Origin: Halobacillus amylolyticus
GTDB lineage: Bacteria > Bacillota > Bacilli > Bacillales > Halobacillaceae
Length of the DNA stretch: 64,000 nucleotides
Direction of reading: 5' to 3'
Assembly: GCF_022921115.1 (NCBI RefSeq)
Contig: NZ_CP095075.1
Location: 186,001-250,000 of the forward strand
Shown: positions 10,233 to 19,886 of the stretch, one piece after another
Layout of the letters: each line of letters opens with the position of its first letter
Position numbering within the stretch: the first letter of the stretch is position 1
Notes under the pieces: generated by a model
The model's database searches: none
What the model saw: the letters and a program-made list of their open reading frames with translations, nothing else
Told to the model about the DNA's origin: nothing
Program-made: the position numbers and the translations under genes

Positions 10233-11513
10233 ATGAATTACCATGAGGCACTACAATGGATCCATTCACGTGAGAAATTCAAAATTAAACCTGGGTTAAA
10301 ACGGATGGAATGGCTGATGGAAAAACTAGGTCACCCAGAACAGAAACTTACCTCTATTCACATAGCTGGAACAAATGGAAAAGGCTCAACATTGACTTTC
10401 TTAAGAAATCTTTTGCAGGAGCAAGGCTACACAGTGGGTACATTTACATCCCCTTATATTACTCGATTTAATGAACGAATAAGTATCAATGGCTTACCCA
10501 TTGATGACGAAGATCTTGCCAATCTCGTCATGAATGTTCGGCCGCTTGCTGACGAGCTAGGCGATACAGAGTGGGGAGAACCGACGGAATTTGAAGTGAT
10601 AACAGCGATAGCAATCTTGTACTTTTCCCGTCATCCCCTTAATTTTGTTTTGTTTGAGACAGGACTTGGCGGACGTTTAGATTCAACGAATATCATTCAG
10701 CCTATCCTATCAATTATTACAAATGTAGGCTTAGACCATATGGCGATTTTAGGTCACAGTTATGAGCAGATCGCCTATGAAAAAGCAGGGATTATTAAGG
10801 AGAATGTCCCTGTGATAACTGGCGCGGAACGTGAAGATGTTATTGAAGTCATACAAAAAAAGGCGACCATGCAGGATGCGCCACTAAATATTATCGGGGA
10901 AAGTTTTCACTATCATCATGAAACCAGCTCAGATCATGGCGAAGTTTTTTCCTTTTCCACTGCTAGCTATCAATCTCCTTTTTATCTAACTAAGATGATG
11001 GGCGTTCATCAAGTGAAAAATGCCTCTCTAGCCTTGTTTGCTATGGAAGTTCTTAAAGACTTCAGGTATAAAATCACCCGGGAGTTGTATGGAAGCGGAA
11101 TTGAGGCAGCCCATTGGCCAGCACGTTTTGAAAAAGTGTCAGAACAGCCTCTCGTTATTCTTGACGGAGCACATAATCAAGAAGGTACCCAAGCACTCAT
11201 TGATACTATGAAGCGGCATTATTTAGATAAGAAAATAACTATTCTTTATGCTGCTTTACGTGATAAACCAGTTAAGGGGATGGTTGGGCAGCTTGAGGAA
11301 ATTGCGGATGAGATTTGGTTTACTCAGTTCGATTTTCCTAAGGCAATGTATGCAGAAGAAATTGCCCGCCTATCAACTAGTCATAAAAGTCATGTATGTA
11401 TAAATTACAACCAGGCTGTTGAGGAAATTTATCGCTCTATGAATGATACGGACGTCCTGCTTATAACGGGTTCCTTATATTTCATTTCCGAAATTAGGAA
11501 GAATTTTGAATAA
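10233..11513 (+). CDS. folC: Folylpolyglutamate/dihydrofolate synthase
   Basis: A 426-residue Mur-ligase-type ATPase that adds glutamate tails to folates. Signatures are the P-loop region HIAGTNGKGSTLTFL near residue 45, the TSPYITRFNERI segment, and TNVGLDHMAILGH near residue 170. The start at ATG 10233 (MNYHEALQWI) is chosen because it matches the family N-terminus and has GAAGGAAGG upstream. The in-frame GTG at 10194 would add 13 residues. valS is 60 bp upstream, as in other Bacillaceae. Confidence 0.93.
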   Translation: MNYHEALQWIHSREKFKIKPGLKRMEWLMEKLGHPEQKLTSIHIAGTNGKGSTLTFLRNLLQEQGYTVGTFTSPYITRFNERISINGLPIDDEDLANLVMNVRPLADELGDTEWGEPTEFEVITAIAILYFSRHPLNFVLFETGLGGRLDSTNIIQPILSIITNVGLDHMAILGHSYEQIAYEKAGIIKENVPVITGAEREDVIEVIQKKATMQDAPLNIIGESFHYHHETSSDHGEVFSFSTASYQSPFYLTKMMGVHQVKNASLALFAMEVLKDFRYKITRELYGSGIEAAHWPARFEKVSEQPLVILDGAHNQEGTQALIDTMKRHYLDKKITILYAALRDKPVKGMVGQLEEIADEIWFTQFDFPKAMYAEEIARLSTSHKSHVCINYNQAVEEIYRSMNDTDVLLITGSLYFISEIRKNFE

Positions 11514-12261
11514 AAAGAACCCTTATGGTATGATGTTATTTATCGCTAAATCGTGCTTGTATTTTTAGAATAGTCAACTTTTGAATGATTGAATCTGGCC
11601 GCTAAAAAATATTGGAGTTTTTCAGCGGCCTCCTCTTGGGATATTTCGGTCTTTACCTTTCTGCTTGCCATCCTTCCTAAAAGAGCCTATACTATCTTCA
11701 AGAGAACGGGAACGTATGTACGCAACGGAGCGAATCTGGATTAAACCTGGCTGCCGCTTATTTTCAAATCCCAAGGGATGATGAAGAACGTGTTTCACAA
11801 CTAGAACAGCTTCTCCAAAAGCCTAACGATCATCAAAAGAACCCACACAGAAATACAAGACCCACCCTCGTATTTTAAAAAGAGCACAGAAAAAGATGCC
11901 ACTATGTCCAATTAAGGAGCGAAAATTCGGGCTGGACAATTTCTCGTGCTACCGAAAATGAGAGCAAGGACCAACATCGGGAAGTTGGGGTTATCGGCCA
12001 CCATGCTCTAAGAAGGATTCATCCTCGCTACGGGCAATACGTCGTGGAGTTGGTGCTCAACGATAGCTTGGAGACAGAGCCCAAACCCAATAACAAACGC
12101 TACCATTATGTGTGTATTGCCTTACATAACTTATCCCTCAACCTATCAGATTATGAACTTGCCATTATTTCATTGGTTATCTTTGCCTCTATTCCCCACC
12201 AAGAACCAAATTGTTCTTTCCCTTCCCTAAAAAATTAATTAACAGATCAGGAGTAAAGTTG
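11514..12261. other. 748-bp gap with decayed, unidentified sequence
   Basis: No intact gene is supported between folC and comC. Apart from the hairpin near 11600, short open stretches occur in several frames (for example 12044-12238 on the plus strand and pieces near 11700-11870). None has a ribosome site or recognisable domain. Mixed short coding-like runs interrupted by stops suggest a degenerate gene or insertion element, but I cannot name it. B. subtilis has no gene in this place. Confidence 0.4.
11600..11640. repeat. Long GGCCGCT inverted repeat after folC
   Basis: GGCCGCTAAAAA and TTTTTCAGCGGCC form a near-perfect hairpin with a short loop at about 11598-11631. It may be the folC transcription terminator or the end of a decayed insertion element; no strong T-run follows it. 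Confidence 0.5.
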
Positions 12262-13020
12262 ATGGAAAATACTTTCATAGTTTATTTTTTTATCCTAGGG
12301 CTGACGCTCGGCTCTTTTTTTAATGTTGTCGGTCTTCGGGTCCCAAAAGGAGAACTATTTGCACAGAAACGGTCTTACTGTCCAAAGTGCCTGAACAAGC
12401 TTACATGGCTGGAACTCCTTCCCCTCTTTTCTTACCTCTTGTTAAATGGCCGGTGTCGGTATTGCAAACAAAGCATTCCCAAAATGTATCCAGTAATGGA
12501 GCTTGTGAGCGGCATATCTTTTATGTGCAGTTATCTTATATTAGGGTTCCAAATGGAGTTAATTTTAGCACTGTTGTTAATGTCGTTATTCCATATTATC
12601 ACTGTAAGTGATTTAAACTATATGATCATTCCTGATAAGGTGCTGTTATTTTTCTTAATTCCGATCATGATTTATCGAATATTTATTCCTTTAACACCGT
12701 GGTGGTCCTCCTTACTTGGAGCGTTCGTTGGGATGGCTGGAACAGGCTTAATTATTATTATCAGTCGTGGAGGGATGGGTGGAGGTGATATGAAGCTGTT
12801 TGGATTAATTGGTTTGGCTGTGGGAACGAATCTTTTACTACTCTCTTTCTTTCTAGCAACTGTATTGGCTACTATAGCAAGTATATGGCTGCTTTTAACC
12901 CGTGTTATGTCAAAAAATAACCCAATTCCATTCGGTCCTTTCATCGTCGCAGGAACGACAATAGCCTTTTATTTCGGTACATTGATCATTGATTGGTATG
13001 TGATTCGTTTCTTTTATTAA
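12262..13020 (+). CDS. comC: Type IV prepilin peptidase/methyltransferase ComC
   Basis: A 252-residue polytopic membrane protease that cleaves and N-methylates the ComG pseudopilins needed for DNA uptake. It has the LGSFFNVVGLRVP start, a cytoplasmic zinc pair CPKC (40-43) and CRYC (65-68), the first catalytic aspartate in VSDLNYMIIPD and the second in GGMGGGDMKL. The start at ATG 12262 follows CAGGAG; the open frame extends upstream to 12211 without support. It sits between folC and spoIIB as in B. subtilis. Confidence 0.92.
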   Translation: MENTFIVYFFILGLTLGSFFNVVGLRVPKGELFAQKRSYCPKCLNKLTWLELLPLFSYLLLNGRCRYCKQSIPKMYPVMELVSGISFMCSYLILGFQMELILALLLMSLFHIITVSDLNYMIIPDKVLLFFLIPIMIYRIFIPLTPWWSSLLGAFVGMAGTGLIIIISRGGMGGGDMKLFGLIGLAVGTNLLLLSFFLATVLATIASIWLLLTRVMSKNNPIPFGPFIVAGTTIAFYFGTLIIDWYVIRFFY

Positions 13021-13114
13021 AAGAAACTTGTCGAAAGACACACGACAAAATTCAGCTAGTTTTTTAAAGCTTCTGTGATAGGGTTGGTAGAAACCATTGC
13101 AGGAGTGATATAGA

Positions 13115-13963
13115 ATGAGCCCAAAAAATAAAATTTCTATTTCTTTACGTAAGCGAGAAGAACCGGTGAAACAAGAAATCTTACAAGCAAAGCGTGAGCA
13201 AGCAGCGGCGGCCGATGTGAAAGAGTCCCATGAATATAGGGGAGACTCTTCCCACATGCATGTACATGAGATGCCTTATAAAGGAAAGAAAACAAACGCC
13301 CCCCCCTTTATGAAGAACATTATGTTGTCTGTCATTACAGCACTCATCATAAGTTTAGCCCTTGGTTTCCTCTTGTTACGTATGTTTGTATCCGTTACAG
13401 GTGATGCTAGTTCAGCCAATGAAGCTGCCGATGCAGGAGCTACTGCCGTTCCAACGGATACTGCAAACATGGTCCCTGTCGAATACCCAGGTTTTGAAGC
13501 AACGGTCGTACAGGTCGGTGTTTATTCAACTGAAGGTAAAGCAAATGAGTGGGAGGAAAATCTAGCTGACCAATCTGTCCCTTCAGTAGTATGGGAGAGG
13601 GATTCCCAATTTTATTTAATCGCAGGTAGTAATCATGATCAAGTAGCTATGGAATTACTAGCCGCAGAACTATCAGCTTCTGATATTCCTACCTATATTA
13701 AACCCTGGTCGGTAGCTGGGGGAAGTGTAGAAGTTTCTGAAGCACAATCGTCCATTGTGGATACCATCGTACAACACATGGAAAAACAGACCTTAGCTGA
13801 GGTACCTGTTGAAGAACGAGAACAGCTTATGCAGGCATGGCAAGAAACGGAACATGCTGACGGTGCCTTCTTAAATGCGTTAAAAACATGGTCAAATGAA
13901 GGTGAGAACGGGATAACTTGGCTTATGTTTGCAAACGCACTGGAGAAAATGAAAAATAGCTAG
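13115..13963 (+). CDS. spoIIB: SpoIIB-like sporulation protein (SPOR-type)
   Basis: A 282-residue bitopic membrane protein. It has a charged cytoplasmic N-terminus (1-65), one transmembrane helix at about 68-92, and an extracytoplasmic region with a SPOR-like fold near residues 125-200 (QVGVYSTEGKANEWEENL). The position between comC and maf matches spoIIB of B. subtilis, whose product helps septal peptidoglycan dissolution during engulfment. The call rests mainly on architecture and synteny, because SpoIIB sequences diverge quickly. Confidence 0.75.
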   Translation: MSPKNKISISLRKREEPVKQEILQAKREQAAAADVKESHEYRGDSSHMHVHEMPYKGKKTNAPPFMKNIMLSVITALIISLALGFLLLRMFVSVTGDASSANEAADAGATAVPTDTANMVPVEYPGFEATVVQVGVYSTEGKANEWEENLADQSVPSVVWERDSQFYLIAGSNHDQVAMELLAAELSASDIPTYIKPWSVAGGSVEVSEAQSSIVDTIVQHMEKQTLAEVPVEEREQLMQAWQETEHADGAFLNALKTWSNEGENGITWLMFANALEKMKNS

Positions 13964-14129
13964 TAAATAAACTATCATGTACTGAGACGATGAAGAAATT
14001 TAACTATTATCGTCGGATATTAATTTTTCATTTATGAATTCAATGATAAGAAACAGAAAATACGAAATCTCAGACAAGCAGTCTTTTGTGTAAACTATTA
14101 GTACCTCAAAAGAAGAGAGGGTGTGGATC

Positions 14130-14696
14130 TTGCCAACACTAGTATTAGGTTCCGCTTCGCCTCGCAGAAAAGAGCTTATGGAGCGAGCGGGTTTTACATT
14201 TGAAATACGTCCTAGTCTTTATGATGAAGTGATTACGGGAGAAATGAATGCGGAATATGTTGTACAACACCTTGCCAAACAAAAAAATCAAGCAATTCCA
14301 AGTTCGACAAACGAGGTTGTCGTGACTGCTGATACGGTTGTGTGTCAGGGAGAGAAGATATTCGGCAAGCCTAAAAGCTATGAAGACGCATATTCCATGC
14401 TAGAACAGCTTAGTGGCAAACGACATGCCGTATATACTGGGGTCTCTATTAGAAACCACAATCAGTGGGTTTCCTTTGTTGTATGTACAAACGTATATTT
14501 TCTTTCGTTATCACAAGCACAGCTGGAATGGTATTTACGGAAAGAGGAATCATGGGATAAGGCAGGGGGGTACGGAATTCAAGGTGCTGGGGCCCTTTTA
14601 GTTGAAAAAATAGAAGGGGACTACAATAATGTTGTAGGTCTGCCGATTTCAAGATTGACCCGCGAACTTGATACTTTCATGATCACACCTGACTGA
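14130..14696 (+). CDS. maf: Maf family nucleotide pyrophosphatase
   Basis: A 188-residue protein of the Maf/YhdE family, which hydrolyses dTTP/UTP and modified nucleotides and affects septum formation. The N-terminal LGSASPRRKELM motif and the TADTVVCQGEKIFGKP segment (near residue 68) are diagnostic, as is the GYGIQGAGALLVEKIEGDYN segment near 150. The TTG at 14130 is preferred over the GTG at 14121, because the GAGAGGG site is only adjacent to the latter. It precedes radC in the usual order. Confidence 0.93.
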   Translation: MPTLVLGSASPRRKELMERAGFTFEIRPSLYDEVITGEMNAEYVVQHLAKQKNQAIPSSTNEVVVTADTVVCQGEKIFGKPKSYEDAYSMLEQLSGKRHAVYTGVSIRNHNQWVSFVVCTNVYFLSLSQAQLEWYLRKEESWDKAGGYGIQGAGALLVEKIEGDYNNVVGLPISRLTRELDTFMITPD

Positions 14697-14741
14697 TTTT
14701 CTTTCTTTTGGGGAATGAGTTGGAGAGGAAGCGAGCCGTCA

Positions 14742-15431
14742 ATGTCTGAAACGAGTATCATGATCAAAGATGTACCGAAGCAGGATCGTCCGAGAGAGAG
14801 GCTAATAGAGCTTGGAGCTGCCCATTTATCAAACCAAGAACTATTAGCTATTCTGCTTGGCAGTGGTACGAGACAGGAATCTGTAACTTCTCTTGCCCAG
14901 AGAATATTGATTCATTTTGAAGGCATTATGCTCTTAAAGGATGCGACAATTGAAGAATTAACTGCTATTCGAGGAATTGGATCAGCAAAAGCTGTTCTTA
15001 TTCTTTCAGCGATTGAGCTTGGTCGGAGAATCCAGCAAATGAAACCTGTTGAACGATATATGATTCGAAGTCCAGAGGACGGGGCTGATTTTGTTATGGA
15101 GGAAATGCGGGAACTTAAGCAAGAGCATTTTATCGTTCTTTTTCTTAACACCAAGAACCAGGTGCTGCATAGGCAAACGATTTTTATAGGAAGCTTGAAT
15201 GCCTCAATCGTACATCCTCGCGAAGTCTTCAAAGAAGCAGTCAAACGATCGGCTGCTTCTATTATTTGTGCTCATAACCATCCTTCCGGGGACCCTACAC
15301 CATCTCAAGAAGATATTCATGTTACTAGGAGATTGCAAGAATGTGGCAAGATGATTGGGATCGAATTACTAGACCATTTAGTGATTGGTGATCGGAAGTT
15401 TATCTCATTAAAAGAAAAAGGGTACTTGTAA
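14742..15431 (+). CDS. radC: RadC/YsxA family JAB-domain protein
   Basis: A 229-residue protein with an N-terminal helix-hairpin-helix region (LTAIRGIGSAKA, near residue 75) and a C-terminal JAB/MPN domain. The metal-binding motif HNHPSGDPTPSQED lies near residues 176-189. The family was once linked to DNA repair, but its function is unsettled. The start at ATG 14742 (MSETSIMIKD) matches homologues; 27 bp of open frame lie upstream. It is followed by a hairpin terminator. Confidence 0.92.
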   Translation: MSETSIMIKDVPKQDRPRERLIELGAAHLSNQELLAILLGSGTRQESVTSLAQRILIHFEGIMLLKDATIEELTAIRGIGSAKAVLILSAIELGRRIQQMKPVERYMIRSPEDGADFVMEEMRELKQEHFIVLFLNTKNQVLHRQTIFIGSLNASIVHPREVFKEAVKRSAASIICAHNHPSGDPTPSQEDIHVTRRLQECGKMIGIELLDHLVIGDRKFISLKEKGYL

Positions 15432-15482
15432 CACTATCTATTTTTCATGATTTTTCGTATAATTGAATAGATGAACTGAATG

Positions 15483-15524
15483 AGCGCCATTTATAAGTTG
15501 ATCTTATAAATTGGCGCTTCTTCT
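15483..15524 (+). terminator. Strong hairpin after radC
   Basis: AGCGCCATTTATAAG pairs with CTTATAAATTGGCGCT around a 5-base loop, with a T/C-rich tail. It is a probable intrinsic terminator separating radC from mreB, although the T-run is poor. Confidence 0.6.
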
Positions 15525-15584
15525 CATAAAAAATAGATGTTCTCCCCGTTTGGAACAAATGGGTTAGTAGAAAGGAAGATAGTA

Positions 15585-16624
15585 TTGGGTTTATTTGGAT
15601 TCTCACAAGATTTAGGAATTGACCTTGGTACAGCAAATACATTAGTATTTTTAAAAAATAAAGGTGTTATATTACGGGAACCATCTGTTGTTGCAAAGAA
15701 TGCTCAAACAGGGGATATAGAAGCAGTAGGTAATGATGCCAGAAATATGATAGGACGAACACCTGCATACATATCCGTCATTCGTCCAATGAAAGATGGG
15801 GTCATAGCAGATTACGAAACAACGGCTCAAATGATGAAGCATTACATTAAGCAAGCAATTAAAACGCGGTCATTTTTCGCAAGTAAACCGAATGTAATGG
15901 TGTGTGTTCCTTCCGGTATTACAATGGTGGAAGAGCGTGCTGTTATTGATGCAACAAAACAAGCGGGAGCAAAGGATGCTTTTCCTATTGCAGAGCCATT
16001 TGCGGCAGCTATAGGGGCAGGGATGCCTGTATGGGAACCGACGGGTAGCATGGTCGTCGATATTGGCGGCGGCACGACAGAAGTTGCGATCATTTCTTTA
16101 GGGGGATCGTAACGAGTCAATCCATACGTGTAGCAGGGGATGAAATGGATGATGCCATCATCCAGCATGTCCGTAAAAAATACAATCTAATGATTGGTGA
16201 GCGAACGGCCGAGGAAGTTAAAATGGAAATCGGCGGTGCAGGGAGTTTTGAAAGTAAAGAAGAAATGGACATTCGAGGCCGTGATTTACTTAGTGGATTG
16301 CCACAAACGATTACGGTCCACTCTAATGAAATCGTAGAGGCATTGAAAGATACAGTGGATTCGATTATTGAAACAGTTAAAAATACCTTGGAGAAGACAC
16401 CGCCTGAGCTTGCCTCAGATATTATGGAACGCGGGATCGTCCTGACAGGCGGTGGAGCTCTTCTAAATAATATAGATAACGTCATAGGTGAAGAAACGAA
16501 CATGCCTGTATTCATAGCGGATGAGCCCCTTGATTGTGTAGCCATAGGTACAGGAAAGTCTCTGGAATATATTCAACACTTTAGATCTCAACCTAATGTA
16601 GCATCCCGCCCGAAAACGGATTAG
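15585..16624 (+). CDS. mreB: Rod-shape protein MreB, frame broken by a one-base deletion
   Basis: MreB is the actin-like protein that guides lateral cell-wall synthesis. The gene starts at TTG 15585 ([20 protein letters not shown]) with AAAGGAAG upstream. The frame ends early at 16110-16112, after [18 protein letters not shown]. The missing continuation ([20 protein letters not shown]) is present in another frame and runs to 16624 with full conservation, including [15 protein letters not shown]. Adding one G to the five-G run at 16101-16105 restores a normal protein of about 346 residues. Because mreB is normally essential and the rest is intact, a sequencing error is more likely than a pseudogene. 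Confidence 0.9.
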
Positions 16625-16634
16625 GAGCCTTTTT

Positions 16635-17516
16635 ATGCCTTCATTTTTTCGCAGAAAAAGACTAATGACCGTATTAATCGGTTTTGTAATTTTAGTAGTG
16701 CTTATTGGTTTTTCTATGAGAGATCGCAGTGAATTAACTATTCCAGAAAAATTCATTCAGGATACGGTGGGCTGGGCTCAAACTATCTTTCACTCCCCCG
16801 TCCAACTAGTTACGAATACAGCAAATAACATTCAGGATATGTTTAATGTTTATGAACAAAATGAGGTGTTAAAAGCCCGTTTAGCTGAGTATAAGGGACT
16901 CATCCAAGAAAATCAGCAATTGAAAAAAGATAATGAAGAATTAAGAGCAACGATTGATAAGACCAATTCTTTGAGTGATTATACTCCGATTCATGCCACT
17001 GTTATTGCCCGCAGCTCTGAGCGTTGGTTTAAACAAATGACGATTAATAGAGGGGAAGAACATGGGATAGAGAAAGATATGGCTGTCATTACAAGTGAGG
17101 GTATGGTTGGGAAAATAAAATCTGTCAGTGCCTTTCACTCAACTGTTCAATTATTGAGTGGTTTTGACCGGTCCAACAAGATTTCCTCATGGGTGTTACG
17201 TGAAGACAAAGAAAATGCCTTTGGGCTAATTGAAGGGTATGACATGGAGAGCGGCAAGTTATTGCTCGGAGGGATTAAGCAGGATGTGGAACTCAACAAA
17301 GGAGACGTTGTTATATCTTCAGGCTTAGGCGGTGTCTTTACTAAAAACCTACGAATCGGTAAGATCGATGAGGTTGTCAATGATCAATTTGGTTTAACGA
17401 AAACAGCTTATGTGGAACCATTCGCAGATTTATTTGACATTAATCATGTCATGGTGGTTGACCGAAAAATGGATACTATTACTGATGAGGAGCAGAATGG
17501 GGAAGAGGAGCAATGA
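16635..17516 (+). CDS. mreC: Cell-shape protein MreC
   Basis: A 293-residue bitopic protein of the rod complex. It has one N-terminal transmembrane helix (about 10-26), a coiled coil (about 65-110, NEVLKARLAEYKGLIQENQQ onward), and the beta-rich extracytoplasmic MreC domain with ARSSERWFKQMTINRGEEHG near 125-145. It follows mreB by 10 bp and its stop overlaps the mreD start (ATGA), so the three genes are coupled. Confidence 0.95.
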   Translation: MPSFFRRKRLMTVLIGFVILVVLIGFSMRDRSELTIPEKFIQDTVGWAQTIFHSPVQLVTNTANNIQDMFNVYEQNEVLKARLAEYKGLIQENQQLKKDNEELRATIDKTNSLSDYTPIHATVIARSSERWFKQMTINRGEEHGIEKDMAVITSEGMVGKIKSVSAFHSTVQLLSGFDRSNKISSWVLREDKENAFGLIEGYDMESGKLLLGGIKQDVELNKGDVVISSGLGGVFTKNLRIGKIDEVVNDQFGLTKTAYVEPFADLFDINHVMVVDRKMDTITDEEQNGEEEQ

Positions 17517-18039
17517 GGCGGTATATAATAGCTGGTCTTCTGCTCATCTTACTCGTCATGCAAGGAATGGCTATGAGTTTGCTGCCAGCAAATCTTGTCT
17601 ATTCAGATTTACTGATTACTCCACATTGGGTGTTGTGTTTAGTGATCATCATTGCAATCTTTTATGATAGGGACGATACTTACCATGCGATTTGGTATGG
17701 TATGATCTTTGGTTTGTTAATAGATGTCGCTTATACAGGTGTGCTTGGTGTATACATGGCAACGTATGCAACGACAGCCTACATTCTTCATGGCATAAAA
17801 AAAATGTTTCATGCTAATTTTATTGCCGCTTCACTATTAGCCATTCTTAGTGTGGCAATGGCTGATACGATGTTATATATCATTTATTCTTTTGTACAAG
17901 TAACCACATTCACCTGGGGGGATATGCCACATTGCGGTTGCTTCCTACAGTAGCGGCAAATATGATCTTTTTCATTATTTTATATCCTTTAGTGAAAAAT
18001 CGTATAGAGCAGTGGTCTGAAGATTTAAATAATGCTTAG
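17513..18039 (+). CDS. mreD: Rod-shape protein MreD, frame broken by a one-base deletion
   Basis: A polytopic membrane protein of the MreBCD complex with about five transmembrane segments. The annotated frame would end at 17953 after residue 146. The natural C-terminus (YATLRLLPTVAANMIFFIIL and then YPLVKNRIEQW) continues in another frame to the stop at 18037-18039. Adding one G to the six-G run at 17917-17922 restores an MreD of about 175 residues. This is the second such lesson in the operon, after mreB. The start ATG overlaps the mreC stop. Confidence 0.88.
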
Positions 18040-18081
18040 GGCATGAAAAGAGAATTGTTTAAGACTTTGAGGTGAGAGTTT

Positions 18082-18768
18082 GTGGTGTCTAACAGTCAGT
18101 TAGTAACAATTAAAGGAACAAGAGATGGATTAACGCTTCACTTAAACGATCAATGTTCATTTAAGTCCATAGTCAATGAGTTGGAACAAAAGCTTGCTAT
18201 GAATGGGCTGGATCGTGATGAACCTATGATTCGAGTAACCATCCAGCTAGGAAAACGTTACTTAAGTGCTCAACAGCAAGAATCCTTAAGAGAAATCGTA
18301 CGTGAAAGACAGAATCTTGTTGTAGAGTCGATTGATTCTGAAGTCATGACGAAGGATGAAGCGTTAGCTTGGAAAGAAGATACTGAGATTACCCCTGTTG
18401 TTAGAACAATACGATCCGGACAAATCGTAGAAATCAGAGGGGATATGTTATTAATTGGAGATGTCAATCCTGGGGGAGAAGTGATGGCTACGGGGAACAT
18501 CTTCATTATGGGCAGTTTGCGAGGGGTGGCTCATGCTGGCGTCCATGGGGATAATAAAGCTGTCATAGCCGCCTCCTATATGATGCCTAACCAGCTCCGT
18601 ATTGCTGACCAACTCTCTCGAGCACCGGATTACGAGTCAGAAGGCATGTATATGGGGTGTGGATTTATTGATGCTGCAGAAGGGGACATACGGATTGGTT
18701 CTCTGCAGGAAGTAACGAGAAGAAGACCTGATTTGGCGAGTTTTGAAAGGAGAATGCTTAATGGGTGA
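18082..18768 (+). CDS. minC: Septum site-determining protein MinC
   Basis: A 228-residue inhibitor of FtsZ assembly. The N-terminal domain covers about residues 1-100. The C-terminal beta-helix domain (about 105-210) contains RSGQIVEIRGDMLLIGDVNP, GGEVMATGNIFIMGSLRG and VHGDNKAVIAASYMMPNQL, the MinD-binding part. The start is a GTG with GAGGTGAGAG upstream. The end overlaps minD by 8 bp. It follows mreD by 42 bp, in the classic mreBCD-minCD order. Confidence 0.95.
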   Translation: MVSNSQLVTIKGTRDGLTLHLNDQCSFKSIVNELEQKLAMNGLDRDEPMIRVTIQLGKRYLSAQQQESLREIVRERQNLVVESIDSEVMTKDEALAWKEDTEITPVVRTIRSGQIVEIRGDMLLIGDVNPGGEVMATGNIFIMGSLRGVAHAGVHGDNKAVIAASYMMPNQLRIADQLSRAPDYESEGMYMGCGFIDAAEGDIRIGSLQEVTRRRPDLASFERRMLNG

Positions 18769-19558
18769 GGCAATTGTTATTACCTCTGGAAAGGGAGGGG
18801 TTGGAAAAACAACGACCACTGCTAATCTGGGGACCGCTTTGGCTCTTCAAAATAAGAAGGTATGCCTTGTGGACACCGACATTGGGCTTAGAAACTTAGA
18901 TGTTGTAATGGGGCTTGAGAACAGAATTATTTACGATATTGTCGATGTAGTGGAAGAACGCTGTAAAACGAAGCAAGCATTAATTACAGATAAGCGCTTT
19001 GACTGCCTCCATTTATTACCTGCTGCCCAGACATCGGATAAATCTGCAGTTACACCAGAAGCCATAAAGGCGATTGTTGATGAGCTGAAACAAGAATATG
19101 ACTATATTATTATTGATTGTCCAGCAGGTATTGAACAGGGCTACAAAAATGCTGTGGCTGGTGCAGACAAGGCCATAGTTATTTCTACACCAGAGAAATC
19201 AAGTGTCCGGGATGCCGACCGCATTATTGGTTTACTGGAACAGGAGGAAATTGAACCGCCTAAGCTTGTAATCAATCGGATTCGAAGCCATATGATGAAA
19301 AATGGCGATATGCTTGATGTTGATGAGGTCGTCAATATTCTTTCTATAGATTTACTTGGAATTGTGATCGATGACGATGCTGTTATTACGGGTTCTAACA
19401 AAGGGGAACCTGTGGCTCTGCAGCCTAATACTAAGGCATCGCTGGCCTACCGAAATATTGCCAGGCGTATCTTAGGTGAATCGGTTCCCTTGTTAAGTCT
19501 AGAAGAAGATTTAACGTTGATGGCAAAAGTAAAACGATTTTTTGGGATGCGTGCGTAA
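18761..19558 (+). CDS. minD: Septum site-determining ATPase MinD
   Basis: A 265-residue ParA/MinD ATPase that recruits MinC to the membrane. It has the deviant Walker A motif SGKGGVGKTT at about residues 8-17 and DTDIGLRNLDVVMGLENRI near 38-56. The C-terminal amphipathic membrane helix is TLMAKVKRFFGM. The ATG at 18761 with AAAGGAGA is chosen; an upstream in-frame ATG at 18743 lies within minC. A terminator follows. Confidence 0.97.
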   Translation: MGEAIVITSGKGGVGKTTTTANLGTALALQNKKVCLVDTDIGLRNLDVVMGLENRIIYDIVDVVEERCKTKQALITDKRFDCLHLLPAAQTSDKSAVTPEAIKAIVDELKQEYDYIIIDCPAGIEQGYKNAVAGADKAIVISTPEKSSVRDADRIIGLLEQEEIEPPKLVINRIRSHMMKNGDMLDVDEVVNILSIDLLGIVIDDDAVITGSNKGEPVALQPNTKASLAYRNIARRILGESVPLLSLEEDLTLMAKVKRFFGMRA

Positions 19559-19572
19559 AAAGTGTGTACATA

Positions 19573-19610
19573 GCGGCTTTTCGAAGCTTATTTCGGAAGC
19601 CGTCTTTTTG
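19573..19610 (+). terminator. Intrinsic terminator after minD
   Basis: CGGCTTTTCG and CGGAAGCCG arms around a short loop, followed by TCTTTTTG. Confidence 0.8.
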
Positions 19611-19769
19611 TCGTCTAGCTCTAAAAAACTCCCCTGCATTAGGAAAGATCACTGAAAAAGTCTGTGTATGACAGCTAAGAACTTTTAGCTAATCGTTGAG
19701 GATGTACGCGTGAAAATATACACCAATGATTGTGGAATACCTATAACAAGTGATTTTTTATCACGATCT

Positions 19770-19886
19770 CACAGTGGCGGATCCGTTCATCCTAATGATC
19801 ATAAGGGGACTGGGAAACGGCGAGACCCAGGAGGCTCGGCGTTCGCCCGCGGAAAACGAGTCGTTTCCCAGCCACCTTTCTCTTTT
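19770..19886. repeat. Palindromic GC-rich intergenic repeat
   Basis: In the 630-bp gap between minD and spoIVFA, a GC-rich block starts near GTGGCGGATCC. It contains GACTGGGAAACGGCGAGAC and, inverted, AACGAGTCGTTTCCCAGCC. The same core words (CGAGACC, GGCTC, GAGTCGTTTCCCAGCCACC) recur at 61800-61930 and in part at 61490-61630. It is a dispersed intergenic repeat; no gene is supported in the gap apart from the minD terminator. Confidence 0.7.

Noticed and set aside
16101..16105. Programmed ribosomal frameshift in mreB, mreD and spo0B
   Set aside because: None has a classic slippery heptamer with a following pseudoknot, these genes are not known to use frameshifting, and all three need the same simple correction of one added G in a G-run. 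Sequence error is simpler.
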